Positions 8,916-17,384 of a stretch of 64,000 nt of DNA are shown here, one piece after another (within the stretch, counting starts at the first letter, position 1; the number at the start of each line of letters is the position of its first letter). The DNA comes from a bacterium OL-1 (GTDB lineage: Bacteria > Actinomycetota > Coriobacteriia > Coriobacteriales > Atopobiaceae): NCBI GenBank assembly GCA_000752675.2, contig LM994626.1, positions 594,794 through 658,793 of the forward strand, given 5' to 3'. A model generated the notes under the pieces. The model was not told where the DNA came from. It saw nothing but the letters and a program-made list of their open reading frames with translations, and searched no databases. A program made the translations under genes and the position numbers.

Positions 8916-9871
8916 TAGCGGACACCTCCCTCATAGCTCACCTTGGGGTTAATGAGCATGTACACGATGTCGACGATCAGGTTCACAAAGACGAAGACCA
9001 CTGCCGAGAAGAGAACCACGCCCTGGATGAGGGCGTAGTCACGGCCGTTGACCGCATTCACGATGAGGGTGCCCAAGCCCGGCCAGGAGAAGATCGTCTC
9101 GGTGAGGATTGCGCCCGCAAAGGCGCCGGCAAGCTGGATGCCCAGCACCGTCACAATGGGAGGAAGCGCGTTCTTGAACGCGTGCTTCCAGATGACCACG
9201 GACTCCTTGATGCCTCGGGAGCGAAGCGCCTTGATGTAGTCCGCGTTGATGGACTCGAGCATGCTAGAACGCGTGATGCGGGCAAAGGTGGCAGCCGGAA
9301 TCGTTGCCAGGCAGAGGCATGGCAGGATCATGTGGCTTACCACGTCCCAGGCACCCTTGGCGATGTTGCCCATGCCCATAACGGGAAGCCACCCAAGGTT
9401 GACGCTGAAGGTAAGGACAAGCATCAGGCCAAGCCAGAAGATGGGCACGGAGACGCCGACAAGCGCGAGCACCATGAAGATGTAGTCAAAGGCGGTGTTC
9501 TGCTTTACCGCGGACTCGACGCCAATGGGGATGCCAACGAGAATGGCCAGGACAAGGCCCGTGATGGTGATCATGAGCGTGGACGGGAGCCGGCTCAGGA
9601 TGATTGGCATCACGGCGCCGTTATAGGAGTACGAATAACCAAAGTCCCCCTGCAATACGCCGAGGACGTAGTTCACGTACTGCTGGAGCATGGGCTCGTT
9701 GAGGCCCATCTTCTCTCGCATGGTCTCGATGGCATCGGGCGATGCCTGGGGACCAAGCATGGTAACTGCGGGGTCGCCAGGAATCATGCGCGTGAGGACA
9801 AACGTGAACGTAACGACCACGAGCAGGACGGGGATGGTCTGAAGCGCCCGCCTGATGATTGTCTTGGCCAT
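8915..9871 (-). CDS. dppB: Peptide ABC transporter permease (DppB/OppB type)
   Basis: A 318-residue membrane protein. The N-terminal helix LQTIPVLLVVVTFTFVLTRMIPGDPA is the standard opening of OppB/DppB permeases. The EAA loop is around YIKALRSRGIKESVVIWKHAFKNA and the C-terminal helix ends near VDIVYMLINPKV. ATG follows GGGGGTGGTAGCAGG. It lies 117 bp downstream of the binding-protein gene, with a strong hairpin (9933-9965) in that gap, a common arrangement that keeps binding protein more abundant than permease. Confidence 0.9.
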   Translation of the reverse strand: MAKTIIRRALQTIPVLLVVVTFTFVLTRMIPGDPAVTMLGPQASPDAIETMREKMGLNEPMLQQYVNYVLGVLQGDFGYSYSYNGAVMPIILSRLPSTLMITITGLVLAILVGIPIGVESAVKQNTAFDYIFMVLALVGVSVPIFWLGLMLVLTFSVNLGWLPVMGMGNIAKGAWDVVSHMILPCLCLATIPAATFARITRSSMLESINADYIKALRSRGIKESVVIWKHAFKNALPPIVTVLGIQLAGAFAGAILTETIFSWPGLGTLIVNAVNGRDYALIQGVVLFSAVVFVFVNLIVDIVYMLINPKVSYEGGVR

Positions 9872-9932
9872 CCTGCTACCACCCCCTGGGTGTTCTCGTC
9901 CGAATGCGACTCAGGATGGCCCCATTCGGTGC

Positions 9933-9965
9933 CGAGGGGGCGCAGGTCTCGCCCGTGCCCCCTCG
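9933..9965. repeat. Intercistronic hairpin between the binding-protein and permease genes
   Basis: CGAGGGGGC (9933-9941) pairs perfectly with GCCCCCTCG (9957-9965) across a 15-nt loop. No U-tract follows on the minus strand, so partial termination or 3'-end protection of the binding-protein mRNA is more likely than full termination. This role is inferred from position. Confidence 0.6.
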
Positions 9966-9988
9966 ACTGGCTAGAAACGATGTTGCTG

Positions 9989-11635
9989 CTACGCGGTCTT
10001 CGAGACGTTGACCTCGTCGTTCACGATGACGATCTTGCCGTCGGCGCGCTGCTCGTAGCCCTGGACCTTGGTGGTGAGGCCGGTGTTCACGAACTCGGAG
10101 GCGTAGACCAGCATCGGGTCGTAGGAGACGATCGCCTTGAGCGCCTGCTTGTAGTAGTCGGCACGCTGGTCCTGGTCGGTGACGGCAAGGGCCTTGTCGA
10201 GAAGGTCGTCCACGTCCTGGTGGCTAAAGCCAGCGCCGTTGCCGAGCGCGCCCACCTCCGAGCTGCTGAAGAGCTTGTTGAGGAAGAAGAACGGGTCGGG
10301 ATACCAGGTCCAGCTCATGCCGTACATGTCGGCAGTGCCAGAGGCGGCCGTTGCGCTGAACGTGCCCCAGTCGGATGGGTTGAGCGTGAGGTCGATGTTC
10401 AGGGTCTCCTTGAGCGTCTGCTGGAGGATGGTTCCCATCTTGATGCGGGCCTCGGTGTTGGAGATGTAGAGGTTGAGCGAGAGGCCGTCAGCGTACCCCG
10501 CCTCTGCCATCAGCGCCTTCGCGGCATCCGGGTCGTACGTGGGGACGTCGCTCTCGACGGAGGCATCGTAGCCCCAGCTGCCCTTGGGGAGCGGCAGCGA
10601 GGCGGTCTCGGCCTCGCCGTACGGATAGACGCCCTTCACCAGGTCATCGCGGTTGATCGCCATGAGGATGGCCTTGCGCACGCGCTGGTCGGCGGTGGGG
10701 CCGTTCACCTGGTTGAAGTAGACGTAGGCGATGTGCAGGGCAGGCGTCTGCTGCATGACCAGGTCGGAGTTGTTCTTGATGGTCTGGATTGACTCGCCGG
10801 TGAGCGAGGTGGCCATGTCGAGCTCGCCGGTGGTGAGGCCGTTTGCAGCCTGGGTCATGTCGGTGACGACCTTGATGGTCACGCCGTCGAGGTTAGGCGT
10901 GGGACCCCAATAGGTGTCGTTCTTGGAGAGGTCGGACTCCTGGTCCTTGAGGAACTGGTCGAGCTTGAAGGGACCGGAGCCAACGAGGTGGTCGCCGAAG
11001 GAGACGCCCCAGCCCTCGACCTCCTCCTTGGGGACAATGACGTTGCCGGCGTCGGTGAGCGCGGTGAGGAACGAGGCGGCGGGGGCGTTGAGGACGCAGT
11101 TGACGGTCGTGTCGCTCACAACATCAACGTGGTCGAGCATCGCAAGACGGTTCATCGAGGACTGCTTGGCGGAGCGCTCGAGGGAGTACTTGATGTCCTC
11201 CGCGGTGACGGCGCGACCGTCCTGATACTGACCCTTCTGGAACTTGGCGTCGCTGCGCAGGTTGAAGGTGTAGGTAAGGCCGTCATCGCTGATCGTCCAG
11301 TCGGTCGCGAGCACCGGGACAATCTGGGAGAGGTCCATGTTGTAGTCAACGAGCGTGTCGCATACGCAGTTGATGATCTGGGACTCGTAGGTGCCCGTGT
11401 AGAGAATGGGGTCAAGGTACTTGGGCGAGGAGGGCAGCGAGATCACGAGGGTGCCTCCCGCCGCAGTTCCACCTGCCCCCATGGAGGCCGACGTATCGGA
11501 GCTGCCGCCACATCCAGCAAGCCCCATCGAAACTGCGCCTAGGCCCAGCATTCCCGCCGTGCGCAGGAAGCCACGCCTCGAGAGGCATGCCATGGACTCC
11601 TGTATGTTCAACTTGGCCTTGTTTTGAGCGCTCAT
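9989..11635 (-). CDS. dppA: Peptide ABC transporter substrate-binding lipoprotein (SBP family 5)
   Basis: A 548-residue secreted binding protein. The N terminus combines a twin-arginine-like motif (SRRGFL at 19-24), a hydrophobic stretch and a lipobox LAGC with the lipidated Cys at 42, so it looks like a Tat-exported lipoprotein. The family-5 core is clear: LDPILYTG, then YTFNLRSDAKFQKG, AEDIKYSLERS, and RVRKAILMAINRDDLVKGVY. ATG at 11633-11635 is preceded by GGGAGGAG at 6-nt spacing; the frame extends upstream without a good site. It is the first gene of the peptide operon and is divergent from the DUF1177 gene across ~280 bp. Confidence 0.9.
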   Translation of the reverse strand: MSAQNKAKLNIQESMACLSRRGFLRTAGMLGLGAVSMGLAGCGGSSDTSASMGAGGTAAGGTLVISLPSSPKYLDPILYTGTYESQIINCVCDTLVDYNMDLSQIVPVLATDWTISDDGLTYTFNLRSDAKFQKGQYQDGRAVTAEDIKYSLERSAKQSSMNRLAMLDHVDVVSDTTVNCVLNAPAASFLTALTDAGNVIVPKEEVEGWGVSFGDHLVGSGPFKLDQFLKDQESDLSKNDTYWGPTPNLDGVTIKVVTDMTQAANGLTTGELDMATSLTGESIQTIKNNSDLVMQQTPALHIAYVYFNQVNGPTADQRVRKAILMAINRDDLVKGVYPYGEAETASLPLPKGSWGYDASVESDVPTYDPDAAKALMAEAGYADGLSLNLYISNTEARIKMGTILQQTLKETLNIDLTLNPSDWGTFSATAASGTADMYGMSWTWYPDPFFFLNKLFSSSEVGALGNGAGFSHQDVDDLLDKALAVTDQDQRADYYKQALKAIVSYDPMLVYASEFVNTGLTTKVQGYEQRADGKIVIVNDEVNVSKTA

Positions 11636-11913
11636 TGTCAGCTCCTCCCATACGCCGAGAGCACATGTCTCGGCAACCAACGCAGAGTATGCGCGTTGAC
11701 CCAGGTGGGTCGTTGGATGCAGCATGCCATGCTGCTGACCCTGGTGCCTTCGCTGTATGGGGGTATTTCACTCGTATGAAACAAGTTACATCGTGCTGTA
11801 ACAATTATTCTCGCTCGTCAGGCTAAGGTAGATAGTAAACAAGCCGGTTATTAACGATGTATACGCTCAAATCGGCTTATGAAATGAAATGTATTTCGTT
11901 GAAAGGAATTCCA
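11636..11913. promoter_or_regulatory. Divergent control region between the peptide operon and DUF1177-aroM
   Basis: A 278-bp AT-richer gap between two divergent starts. It contains inverted repeats GTTACA (11785-11790)/TGTAAC (11797-11802), TTTCA (11766-11770)/TGAAA (11777-11781), and GAAATGTATTTC at 11886-11897 just before the DUF1177 ribosome site. Any of these could be operators. The RpiR-family gene at 13557-14375 is the nearest regulator; the link is inferred. Confidence 0.45.
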
Positions 11914-12852
11914 ATGCTCCTTCGTCAGATGCTCGACATCTACGACCTCATCGACAAGCCCTCCGCCTCGGGAAACGAAGTTGCGGACTTCCTCCGTGGT
12001 CGCGGTGCAAGCGACGTCACCGTCAAGCGCGTCTCTGGCGAGCGTGGCGGAACCGACTGCATGAAGATCCTCATCCCTGGTTCCAACGGTAAGTCGAACG
12101 GCGGAGAAGCCCCTACGCTTGGCATCGTCGGCCGTCTTGGTGGCCTTGGCGCCCGCCCGGAGCTCATTGGAGCCGTGTCCGATGGCGATGGCGCCCTCGC
12201 GGCACTCACCGCCGCCCTCAAGCTCGTTGAGATGCACGAGCAGGGCGACGTCCTTACCGGCGATGTCATCGTTGCCACCCATGTATGCCCCGACGCCCCC
12301 ACGCTCCCGCACGAGCCCGTACCCTTCATGGATTCTCCTATCGACATGGAGACCATGAACCGCATGGAGGTCGACCCACGCATGGATGCCGTGGTCTCCA
12401 TCGACACCACCAAGGGCAACCGCATCATCAACGTGAACGGCATCGCCATCTCCCCCACCGTGATGCAGGGCTACATCCTCTCGGTCTCCAACGACCTCAT
12501 GGACGTTATGACGCGCGTCACCGGGAAGATGCCGCAGGTATTTGCCCTCTCTCAGCAGGACATCACCCCGTACGGCAACGACCTCTACCACCTCAACAGC
12601 ATCCTGCAGCCCGCCACGGCGACAGATGCGCCGGTTGTGGGCGTGGCAATTGCCACCGAGCAGATGGTTGCCGGCTGCGCCACCGGCGCCACGCACGGCA
12701 CCGACGTCGAGGAGGCGGCACGCTTTGCCGTCGAGTTGGCCAAGGTCTACGGGCAGGGCGCCTGCTCCTTCTACGACCCCGCGCAGTTTGACCACCTGGT
12801 TGAGCTCTACGGCACCATGGAGCGCTTCCAGACGCCAGGCGAGGCGCGCTAG
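11914..12852 (+). CDS. DUF1177 family protein
   Basis: A 312-residue protein recognised as DUF1177 by its near-collinear conserved blocks: LLRQMLDIYDLID, GGTDCMKILIPG, GIVGRLGGLGARPE, VSDGDGALAALTAALKL, GDVIVATHVCPDAPTLPHEPVPFM, SIDTTKGNRI and CATGATHGTD. Many conserved His, Asp and Glu residues suggest a metal-dependent, peptidase-like (M42-resembling) fold, but no function is established. ATG at 11914 follows AAAGGAATTCCA; an upstream ATG at 11857 lacks a site. It is followed after 2 bp by the AroM gene and diverges from the peptide transport operon, suggesting a role in processing imported peptides or amino-acid derivatives (inference). Confidence 0.85.
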   Translation: MLLRQMLDIYDLIDKPSASGNEVADFLRGRGASDVTVKRVSGERGGTDCMKILIPGSNGKSNGGEAPTLGIVGRLGGLGARPELIGAVSDGDGALAALTAALKLVEMHEQGDVLTGDVIVATHVCPDAPTLPHEPVPFMDSPIDMETMNRMEVDPRMDAVVSIDTTKGNRIINVNGIAISPTVMQGYILSVSNDLMDVMTRVTGKMPQVFALSQQDITPYGNDLYHLNSILQPATATDAPVVGVAIATEQMVAGCATGATHGTDVEEAARFAVELAKVYGQGACSFYDPAQFDHLVELYGTMERFQTPGEAR

Positions 12853-12854
12853 GG

Positions 12855-13532
12855 ATGGCACGCACCCGGATTGCCGGCATCACCGTGGGACAGGCGCCCC
12901 GCACGGACATGACAGCGGACCTTGAGTCGCGCCTCTCTTCAACACTTGAGCTTGTACAGTATGGGGCGCTCGACGATCTCACGGTAAACGACGTCGAGCG
13001 CGACCTTGCGCCCGAGCCCGGCGACGAGGTGCTTGTTTCGCGCATGCGCGATGGCTCGCAGGTCACCTTCTCAGGCACCAAGGTGCTGCCCCTGGTGCAG
13101 GAAAGAATCGACCAGGCGGAGCGTGAGGGTGCCCGGGCCATCATCGTGCTGTGCACGGGGTCCTTTCCCGAGCTGCGCCACGAGGTTCCTCTCGTCTATC
13201 CGCAGCCGCTCTTCCACGCTGTTGCCCGCGCCCTTGCGGGCGGGCGGCGCGTGGCGGTGATGGTGCCCGAGCCGTCCCAGGTGGAGCAGGCTAGGGTCTG
13301 GTGGGGTGAGCACGGCGTCAAGGTAGACGTTGTCTCGGCAAGCCCATACGCAGGCATCGGCGGCGTGCGAAAAACGGCAGCCGGACTTCGCGAATCAAAC
13401 GACGCGTTCCTCTGCCTTGACTGCATGGGATTCACCACGCAGATGCGCGACGCCGCGCGCGAGGCGTCTGGCCTCGACGTGCTGCTGCCGCGCACCCTTG
13501 TTGCCTCGGTTGTCTCCGAGCTTCTCGGCTAG
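12855..13532 (+). CDS. AroM family protein
   Basis: A 225-residue protein matching the AroM family: opening TRIAGITVGQAPRTD, middle RAIIVLCTGSFPEL (Cys100) and late FLCLDCMGFTTQMRD (Cys187 and Cys190). The paired Cys-containing loops at the two halves resemble the Asp/Glu racemase superfamily, in which one cysteine from each half acts in catalysis; this is inference. The E. coli gene was named for its aromatic-amino-acid (TyrR) regulon, but its function is unknown. It starts 2 bp after the DUF1177 stop, so the two are co-translated. It converges on an RpiR regulator. Confidence 0.85.
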   Translation: MARTRIAGITVGQAPRTDMTADLESRLSSTLELVQYGALDDLTVNDVERDLAPEPGDEVLVSRMRDGSQVTFSGTKVLPLVQERIDQAEREGARAIIVLCTGSFPELRHEVPLVYPQPLFHAVARALAGGRRVAVMVPEPSQVEQARVWWGEHGVKVDVVSASPYAGIGGVRKTAAGLRESNDAFLCLDCMGFTTQMRDAAREASGLDVLLPRTLVASVVSELLG

Positions 13533-13545
13533 CGTTCTTCTTGAT

Positions 13546-13571
13546 CCGGACGGGGTTCACTCCCCGTCCGG
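13546..13571. terminator. Bidirectional hairpin terminator between aroM and rpiR-like genes
   Basis: CCGGACGGGG (13546-13555) and CCCCGTCCGG (13562-13571) form a perfect 10-bp stem with a 6-nt loop between convergent genes. The stem overlaps the last codons and stop of the RpiR-family gene. U-tracts are absent on both sides, so termination efficiency is uncertain. Confidence 0.65.
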
Positions 13572-14375
13572 CACACTTGCCTTAGCGTTGACACCCTCCG
13601 CCCTGCTCTGCAGATAGGCAACCTCGTCTAGAAGAATCTCCAGGTATATGTAAATGGTGAGCTGGGCATCTGCGAGGTTCGACCGCCCGCCGTTCATAAT
13701 GCTTGACAGCACGATTGCGTTCGATGCGTGCGAGATGAACTGGCTTCGGGCATTTACCGTAACGAAGAAGACCTCTCCTCCGTTCTCGCGAATAGCATCC
13801 ATGAGCAGGGCATAGGCATCGTAGTCGCGACCCTTCTGCGAGATGACCACGCAGACGTCGCCCTTGCCTAGGATGCTTGCCACGTCATCCATCACCGTCG
13901 TGTCGTTTGTCACGCTATTAAAGATGCCTGCATGCATGAGGCCTGCAGATAGCTGCAACGCCCTCTCATACATGCGGTCCACGCCCCATACGGCAACGTG
14001 TGGCGCATTGCAGAGCGAGGCAGCAACATGGTTGAGCAACGACGCGTCGACTGCCTCCGCAACCTTGCGCAGCTGAACAACGTTGATGTTCACAAAACGG
14101 GAGAGGAGGCCGCCCTCGCTCGCGCCACCCTCTTCCTGCGTGCCATTGGAGAGAAGCTGACGGTCCATCTCAAAGCGGAATTCTGAGAAGCCGCTATATC
14201 CCATGCGCTGGCACATGCGCACGATGGTTGCAGCCGAGAGGCCTGAGAGCTCCGAGACCTTCGAGACGGTGTTACCCACCACATCCATGGGATGACCTGC
14301 GATGTAGCGGGCGACGGCAAGCTCAGACTCGGTAAACTTCCCCTCCTGGGACTTCATGCGCTCTATCAGGTCCAC
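13557..14375 (-). CDS. RpiR/MurR-family transcriptional regulator (HTH + SIS)
   Basis: A 272-residue regulator. Residues 1-77 form the HTH_6 domain (FTESELAVARYIAGHP, VSKVSELSGLSAATIVRMCQRMGYSGFSEFR). Residues ~100-240 form an SIS sugar-phosphate-binding domain (HVAVWGVDRMYERAL, GDVCVVISQKGRD). GTG at 14373-14375 is chosen because GGAG sits 6 nt upstream; ATG at 14357 would shorten it by six residues. It is convergent with DUF1177-aroM and upstream of nothing else on its strand, so it may control the peptide/DUF1177 locus or the following MFS gene. Such regulators usually sense phosphosugars. Confidence 0.85.
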   Translation of the reverse strand: MDLIERMKSQEGKFTESELAVARYIAGHPMDVVGNTVSKVSELSGLSAATIVRMCQRMGYSGFSEFRFEMDRQLLSNGTQEEGGASEGGLLSRFVNINVVQLRKVAEAVDASLLNHVAASLCNAPHVAVWGVDRMYERALQLSAGLMHAGIFNSVTNDTTVMDDVASILGKGDVCVVISQKGRDYDAYALLMDAIRENGGEVFFVTVNARSQFISHASNAIVLSSIMNGGRSNLADAQLTIYIYLEILLDEVAYLQSRAEGVNAKASVPDGE

Positions 14376-14498
14376 CCGGTACTCCGCCCTCCATCAATCA
14401 AGCTCCACCATCCGCTTCGCGCCATGCAAGCGAGTTCGCGAGACATCGTGTATGGTGCCACAGAAGGGCTTCTCGTGCCATGGCCCGTTTGGCCAGCC

Positions 14499-15833
14499 CT
14501 ACTCCCCCGCGTTGGCCTCGCGACGCAGGATCTCGTCGGCGAGGATCGAGTCGCCGTGCTTGGCCAGGGCAATGAAGGCGCACATGGCCGCACCCATCAC
14601 GGTGATGTAGAGGAAGAGCTGAGACTCGGCCACATCCATCACCAGCCCGGAGAGGATGGGCGTCACAACCTGCGCTGCCATGCTCACCGTGTAGTAGTAG
14701 CCAGAGTAGCGGCCAACGCTCCGGGAGCTGCAGCCCTCGAGGATCATGGGATACACGCACAGGTCAACGGCACCCAGAGAAGCGCCCATGAACAGGAAGA
14801 GAACGTAGTAGAGGGGCGTGAACGACGGGAAGAGCCACATGATGGCCGGACAGATGGTCATCACCAAGCCGGCAACGAGGGCAACGCGCTTCCTGCCCAC
14901 CTTGAGGGAGAGGTTGGCCACCGGAACGTACGAGAGAAGCCCGCCCGCAATGGTGACAATGTTGATGATTGCGTAGGAGCCGCCGAGCATCGAGAAGAAG
15001 TCCGACGCGTAGCGCGAGATATTGGTGGTCATGGCGTTATAGGACATGTAGTAGAAGAAGACGGCGCCAAGGAGCAGGGCAATCGAGCGCACGAGCTCTG
15101 GGTCGGTCACGCGCTCCTTGCCTTCCTCGGCGTCGTCATCCGCATCGATCGAGTCTTCCTTGATGCCCATGGCAAGGCTCTCCTCATGCATCTTTGCCAC
15201 AGACTTGGGCTCGTTGAGAAGCACGCGATAGACCACGGCCGCCACGGCGATCACGATGCCCTGCAGCAGGAACACCGGCACGTAGTCCGGGTTGGCCACC
15301 GAGGGGACAAGAACCGAGATGGCCACCAGCATGACGCCCGTGCCCGCGTATCCCACAATCTTGTCGACCGAGTCGCCCTTGGTACGCAGCGGACGCGGCG
15401 TGATATCCGCCACAATCGCCAGGGTCGCGGTGCGATAGGAGCAGATGGCAACCAGAGTCACCAGAATCATCGCGATGAGCAGAGGCAGGCTTCCCAGGTT
15501 GTTTGCCACGGCGATGAGCGGTACAGAGACCGCTGCAACGGCAGATCCGGCCAGGATGAAGGGGGTTCTTCTCCCCAGGTGCGAGCGACAGCGGTCGGAG
15601 AGGATGCCAAACCACGGGAGAAGGAACAGGCCAAACACGTTGTCGAGCGCCATCACAACGCCGGTGAGCCAGTTGGAGAGACCAAAGGTCTGGGTGAGCA
15701 TCTTGGGGACCAGGCCGTCGAAGACCTGCCAGAACGAGATCATCCCCATAAAGGGAAGAGAGGCGATCGCACAGCGCTTCCAGTCGAAGGGGATCTTCCG
15801 CTTGGGCGTAGTGCCCTGCTTCTTCTCGGCCAT
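14499..15833 (-). CDS. MFS transporter (GPH/SLC45-like, sugar-cation symporter type)
   Basis: A 444-residue protein with about twelve membrane helices and a central charged cytoplasmic loop (residues ~215-250, DDDAEEGKERVTDPE). The loop between helices 2 and 3 carries GILSDRCRSHLGRRTPFIL, the D-R-GRR-PF signature shared by GPH and SLC45-type sugar symporters. Substrate is unknown. ATG follows AGAGGAG. It lies 60 bp downstream of an M20 peptidase gene on the same strand, so the pair may be co-transcribed and the cargo could be a product or substrate of that peptidase. Confidence 0.8.
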   Translation of the reverse strand: MAEKKQGTTPKRKIPFDWKRCAIASLPFMGMISFWQVFDGLVPKMLTQTFGLSNWLTGVVMALDNVFGLFLLPWFGILSDRCRSHLGRRTPFILAGSAVAAVSVPLIAVANNLGSLPLLIAMILVTLVAICSYRTATLAIVADITPRPLRTKGDSVDKIVGYAGTGVMLVAISVLVPSVANPDYVPVFLLQGIVIAVAAVVYRVLLNEPKSVAKMHEESLAMGIKEDSIDADDDAEEGKERVTDPELVRSIALLLGAVFFYYMSYNAMTTNISRYASDFFSMLGGSYAIINIVTIAGGLLSYVPVANLSLKVGRKRVALVAGLVMTICPAIMWLFPSFTPLYYVLFLFMGASLGAVDLCVYPMILEGCSSRSVGRYSGYYYTVSMAAQVVTPILSGLVMDVAESQLFLYITVMGAAMCAFIALAKHGDSILADEILRREANAGE

Positions 15834-15893
15834 CTTGGCTCCTCTCGTCCTGGCAACGCCGGAAGGCGACGCGGCAGGCCTTGGTTGCGTTCC

Positions 15894-17384
15894 TTATGCC
15901 TTCAGCTGGTCAAGCCCTCGAACAAATGCCACGTAGAACTCCACACCACGCTTGTAGTCATCAACCGGGATGCGCTCGTTGGCCCCGTGGATGAGCCCGC
16001 GCGCCACCGGCGTGTAGATGAAGGCGGCAAAGCGGTACACATGGTCGCAGATCTTGGTGAACGAGCGCGAGTCCGAGCAGCTGGTCTGCACGTAGGGGCA
16101 CACGCCCGCCTCGGGATAGACACCGGCGACGCAGCGACGGATGTAGTCAAACTGCACGTCGTCGTGCGGCGAGAAGGGCGAGGGCTCGTTGACCAGGCTG
16201 TTCTCGGCAATCTCCACGCTCACGGCATCTGGGGCAACACCGGACGCGCGGCACTCCTCGGCAGCCTGAGCGCGAGCGCGAGAAAGCGCGGCGCTCACGT
16301 CCTCGAACGGGGCCACGCGCACATTGAGGTTAGCCGTAGCCTCGGGCGGCAGGACGTTTCTCGCAGGCGACCCTTGAAGCTGTGTGAGCGCGTAGGTCGA
16401 GCGGACCATGGGGCCGGTCTCGGCACCGGCGGCAAGGATGCGCCCCACCAGCGGCCGGAAGAGCCACATGTTTGCAAAGATGATGCGATAGGCAAAGCTC
16501 CCGCGGGCCGCGAGCTCCTGAAGCATGGCCGTGACAGCATCTGCAACCTGCGGTTTTCCGGGATGGCCGCAGATGCGCTCCGTCGCGCGGGCAAGAAGCC
16601 GTGTGGCATCGTTGTTCGAGGGGGCAGACGCGTGCCCGCCCGTACCATGCGCCGTCACGGTGACGTCCACATGGCCCTTCTCAGAGACGCCCACCATAGC
16701 CATGGGCGAGGTCACGCCCAGGGGCACGCCAGTGGCAACCGCGCCGCCCTCATCGAGGACCATGCAGGGATGCACGTTGTGCTCGCGCAGCCACGCCACG
16801 GCATTGTCGGCCGTGGGGCCAGAGGTCTCCTCGCAGCAGGACGAGAAGAACCAGATGTCGCGCGGCGGGACGTAGCCCTTGGCCAACAAGTGCTCGAACG
16901 CCTCCATGCAGCCGCAGAAGCAGAGCTTGTTGTCGAGCGTGCCGCGGGCCCAGATCTGCCCGTCGTGGACCTCGGCCTCAAAGGGCGGGTAGGTCCACTC
17001 CTGGCCATCGGTTGGCACCACGTCGTGGTGGGCCATCATCACGACGGGCGCCAACGAGGAGTCACGCCCAGGCCAGCGCATGAGGATGCCGTACTCGTCG
17101 ATGTGGGTGAGCTCGAACGCCTGGAACGTGCGCGGGTAGAGGCGCTGGAGCGTGGGCACCCAGCGATCGAAGGGTTCGCGGTCAAGCTTGGCCGGGTCGT
17201 CTCGCGAGACGGTGGGAATACGCAGTAGCGTGCGGAAGCGCTCGACCTCCGCGTCGCCGGCATGGTAGCCGCCCGCGTCGATGGGCGAGCCGGCCGGAAG
17301 CGTTGGCTTGAGCGCCGCCGCGCGAACCACGCATGCGACTGCCAACGCGAGAATGACTACCAGGATGAGAATGACAGCAACCAT
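15894..17384 (-). CDS. M20-family peptidase with an N-terminal membrane anchor (carboxypeptidase S / PM20D1-like)
   Basis: A 496-residue zinc peptidase. Residues 2-22 form a hydrophobic anchor (VAVILILVVILALAVACVV). Metal-binding motifs follow: MMAHHDVVP, GTLDNK, CCEETSG, VLDEGGA and a C-terminal His in GLIHGANERIP. The dimerisation-domain motif is GTGGHASAP. The length and the HHDVVP variant match the yeast Cps1/human PM20D1 branch, which handles N-acyl amino acids or dipeptides. ATG at 17382-17384 is preceded by GGAGG with 4-nt spacing; the frame extends upstream without a better site. It probably acts at the outer membrane face and may work with the adjacent MFS transporter. Confidence 0.85.
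   Translation of the reverse strand: MVAVILILVVILALAVACVVRAAALKPTLPAGSPIDAGGYHAGDAEVERFRTLLRIPTVSRDDPAKLDREPFDRWVPTLQRLYPRTFQAFELTHIDEYGILMRWPGRDSSLAPVVMMAHHDVVPTDGQEWTYPPFEAEVHDGQIWARGTLDNKLCFCGCMEAFEHLLAKGYVPPRDIWFFSSCCEETSGPTADNAVAWLREHNVHPCMVLDEGGAVATGVPLGVTSPMAMVGVSEKGHVDVTVTAHGTGGHASAPSNNDATRLLARATERICGHPGKPQVADAVTAMLQELAARGSFAYRIIFANMWLFRPLVGRILAAGAETGPMVRSTYALTQLQGSPARNVLPPEATANLNVRVAPFEDVSAALSRARAQAAEECRASGVAPDAVSVEIAENSLVNEPSPFSPHDDVQFDYIRRCVAGVYPEAGVCPYVQTSCSDSRSFTKICDHVYRFAAFIYTPVARGLIHGANERIPVDDYKRGVEFYVAFVRGLDQLKA

Noticed and set aside
8900-10792. 630-residue open frame on the plus strand
   Set aside because: Shadow of the DppB and binding-protein genes, with typical antisense composition and no family motif.
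11845-11855. GGTTATT-type heptamers in several promoters as a common regulator site
   Set aside because: Short, AT-rich, variably spaced and without symmetry; expected by chance in AT-rich gaps.
14292-17228. 978-residue open frame on the plus strand opposite the MFS and M20 genes
   Set aside because: It is His/Arg/Gly-rich antisense translation of GC-rich codons; the minus-strand genes have clear motifs and ribosome sites.
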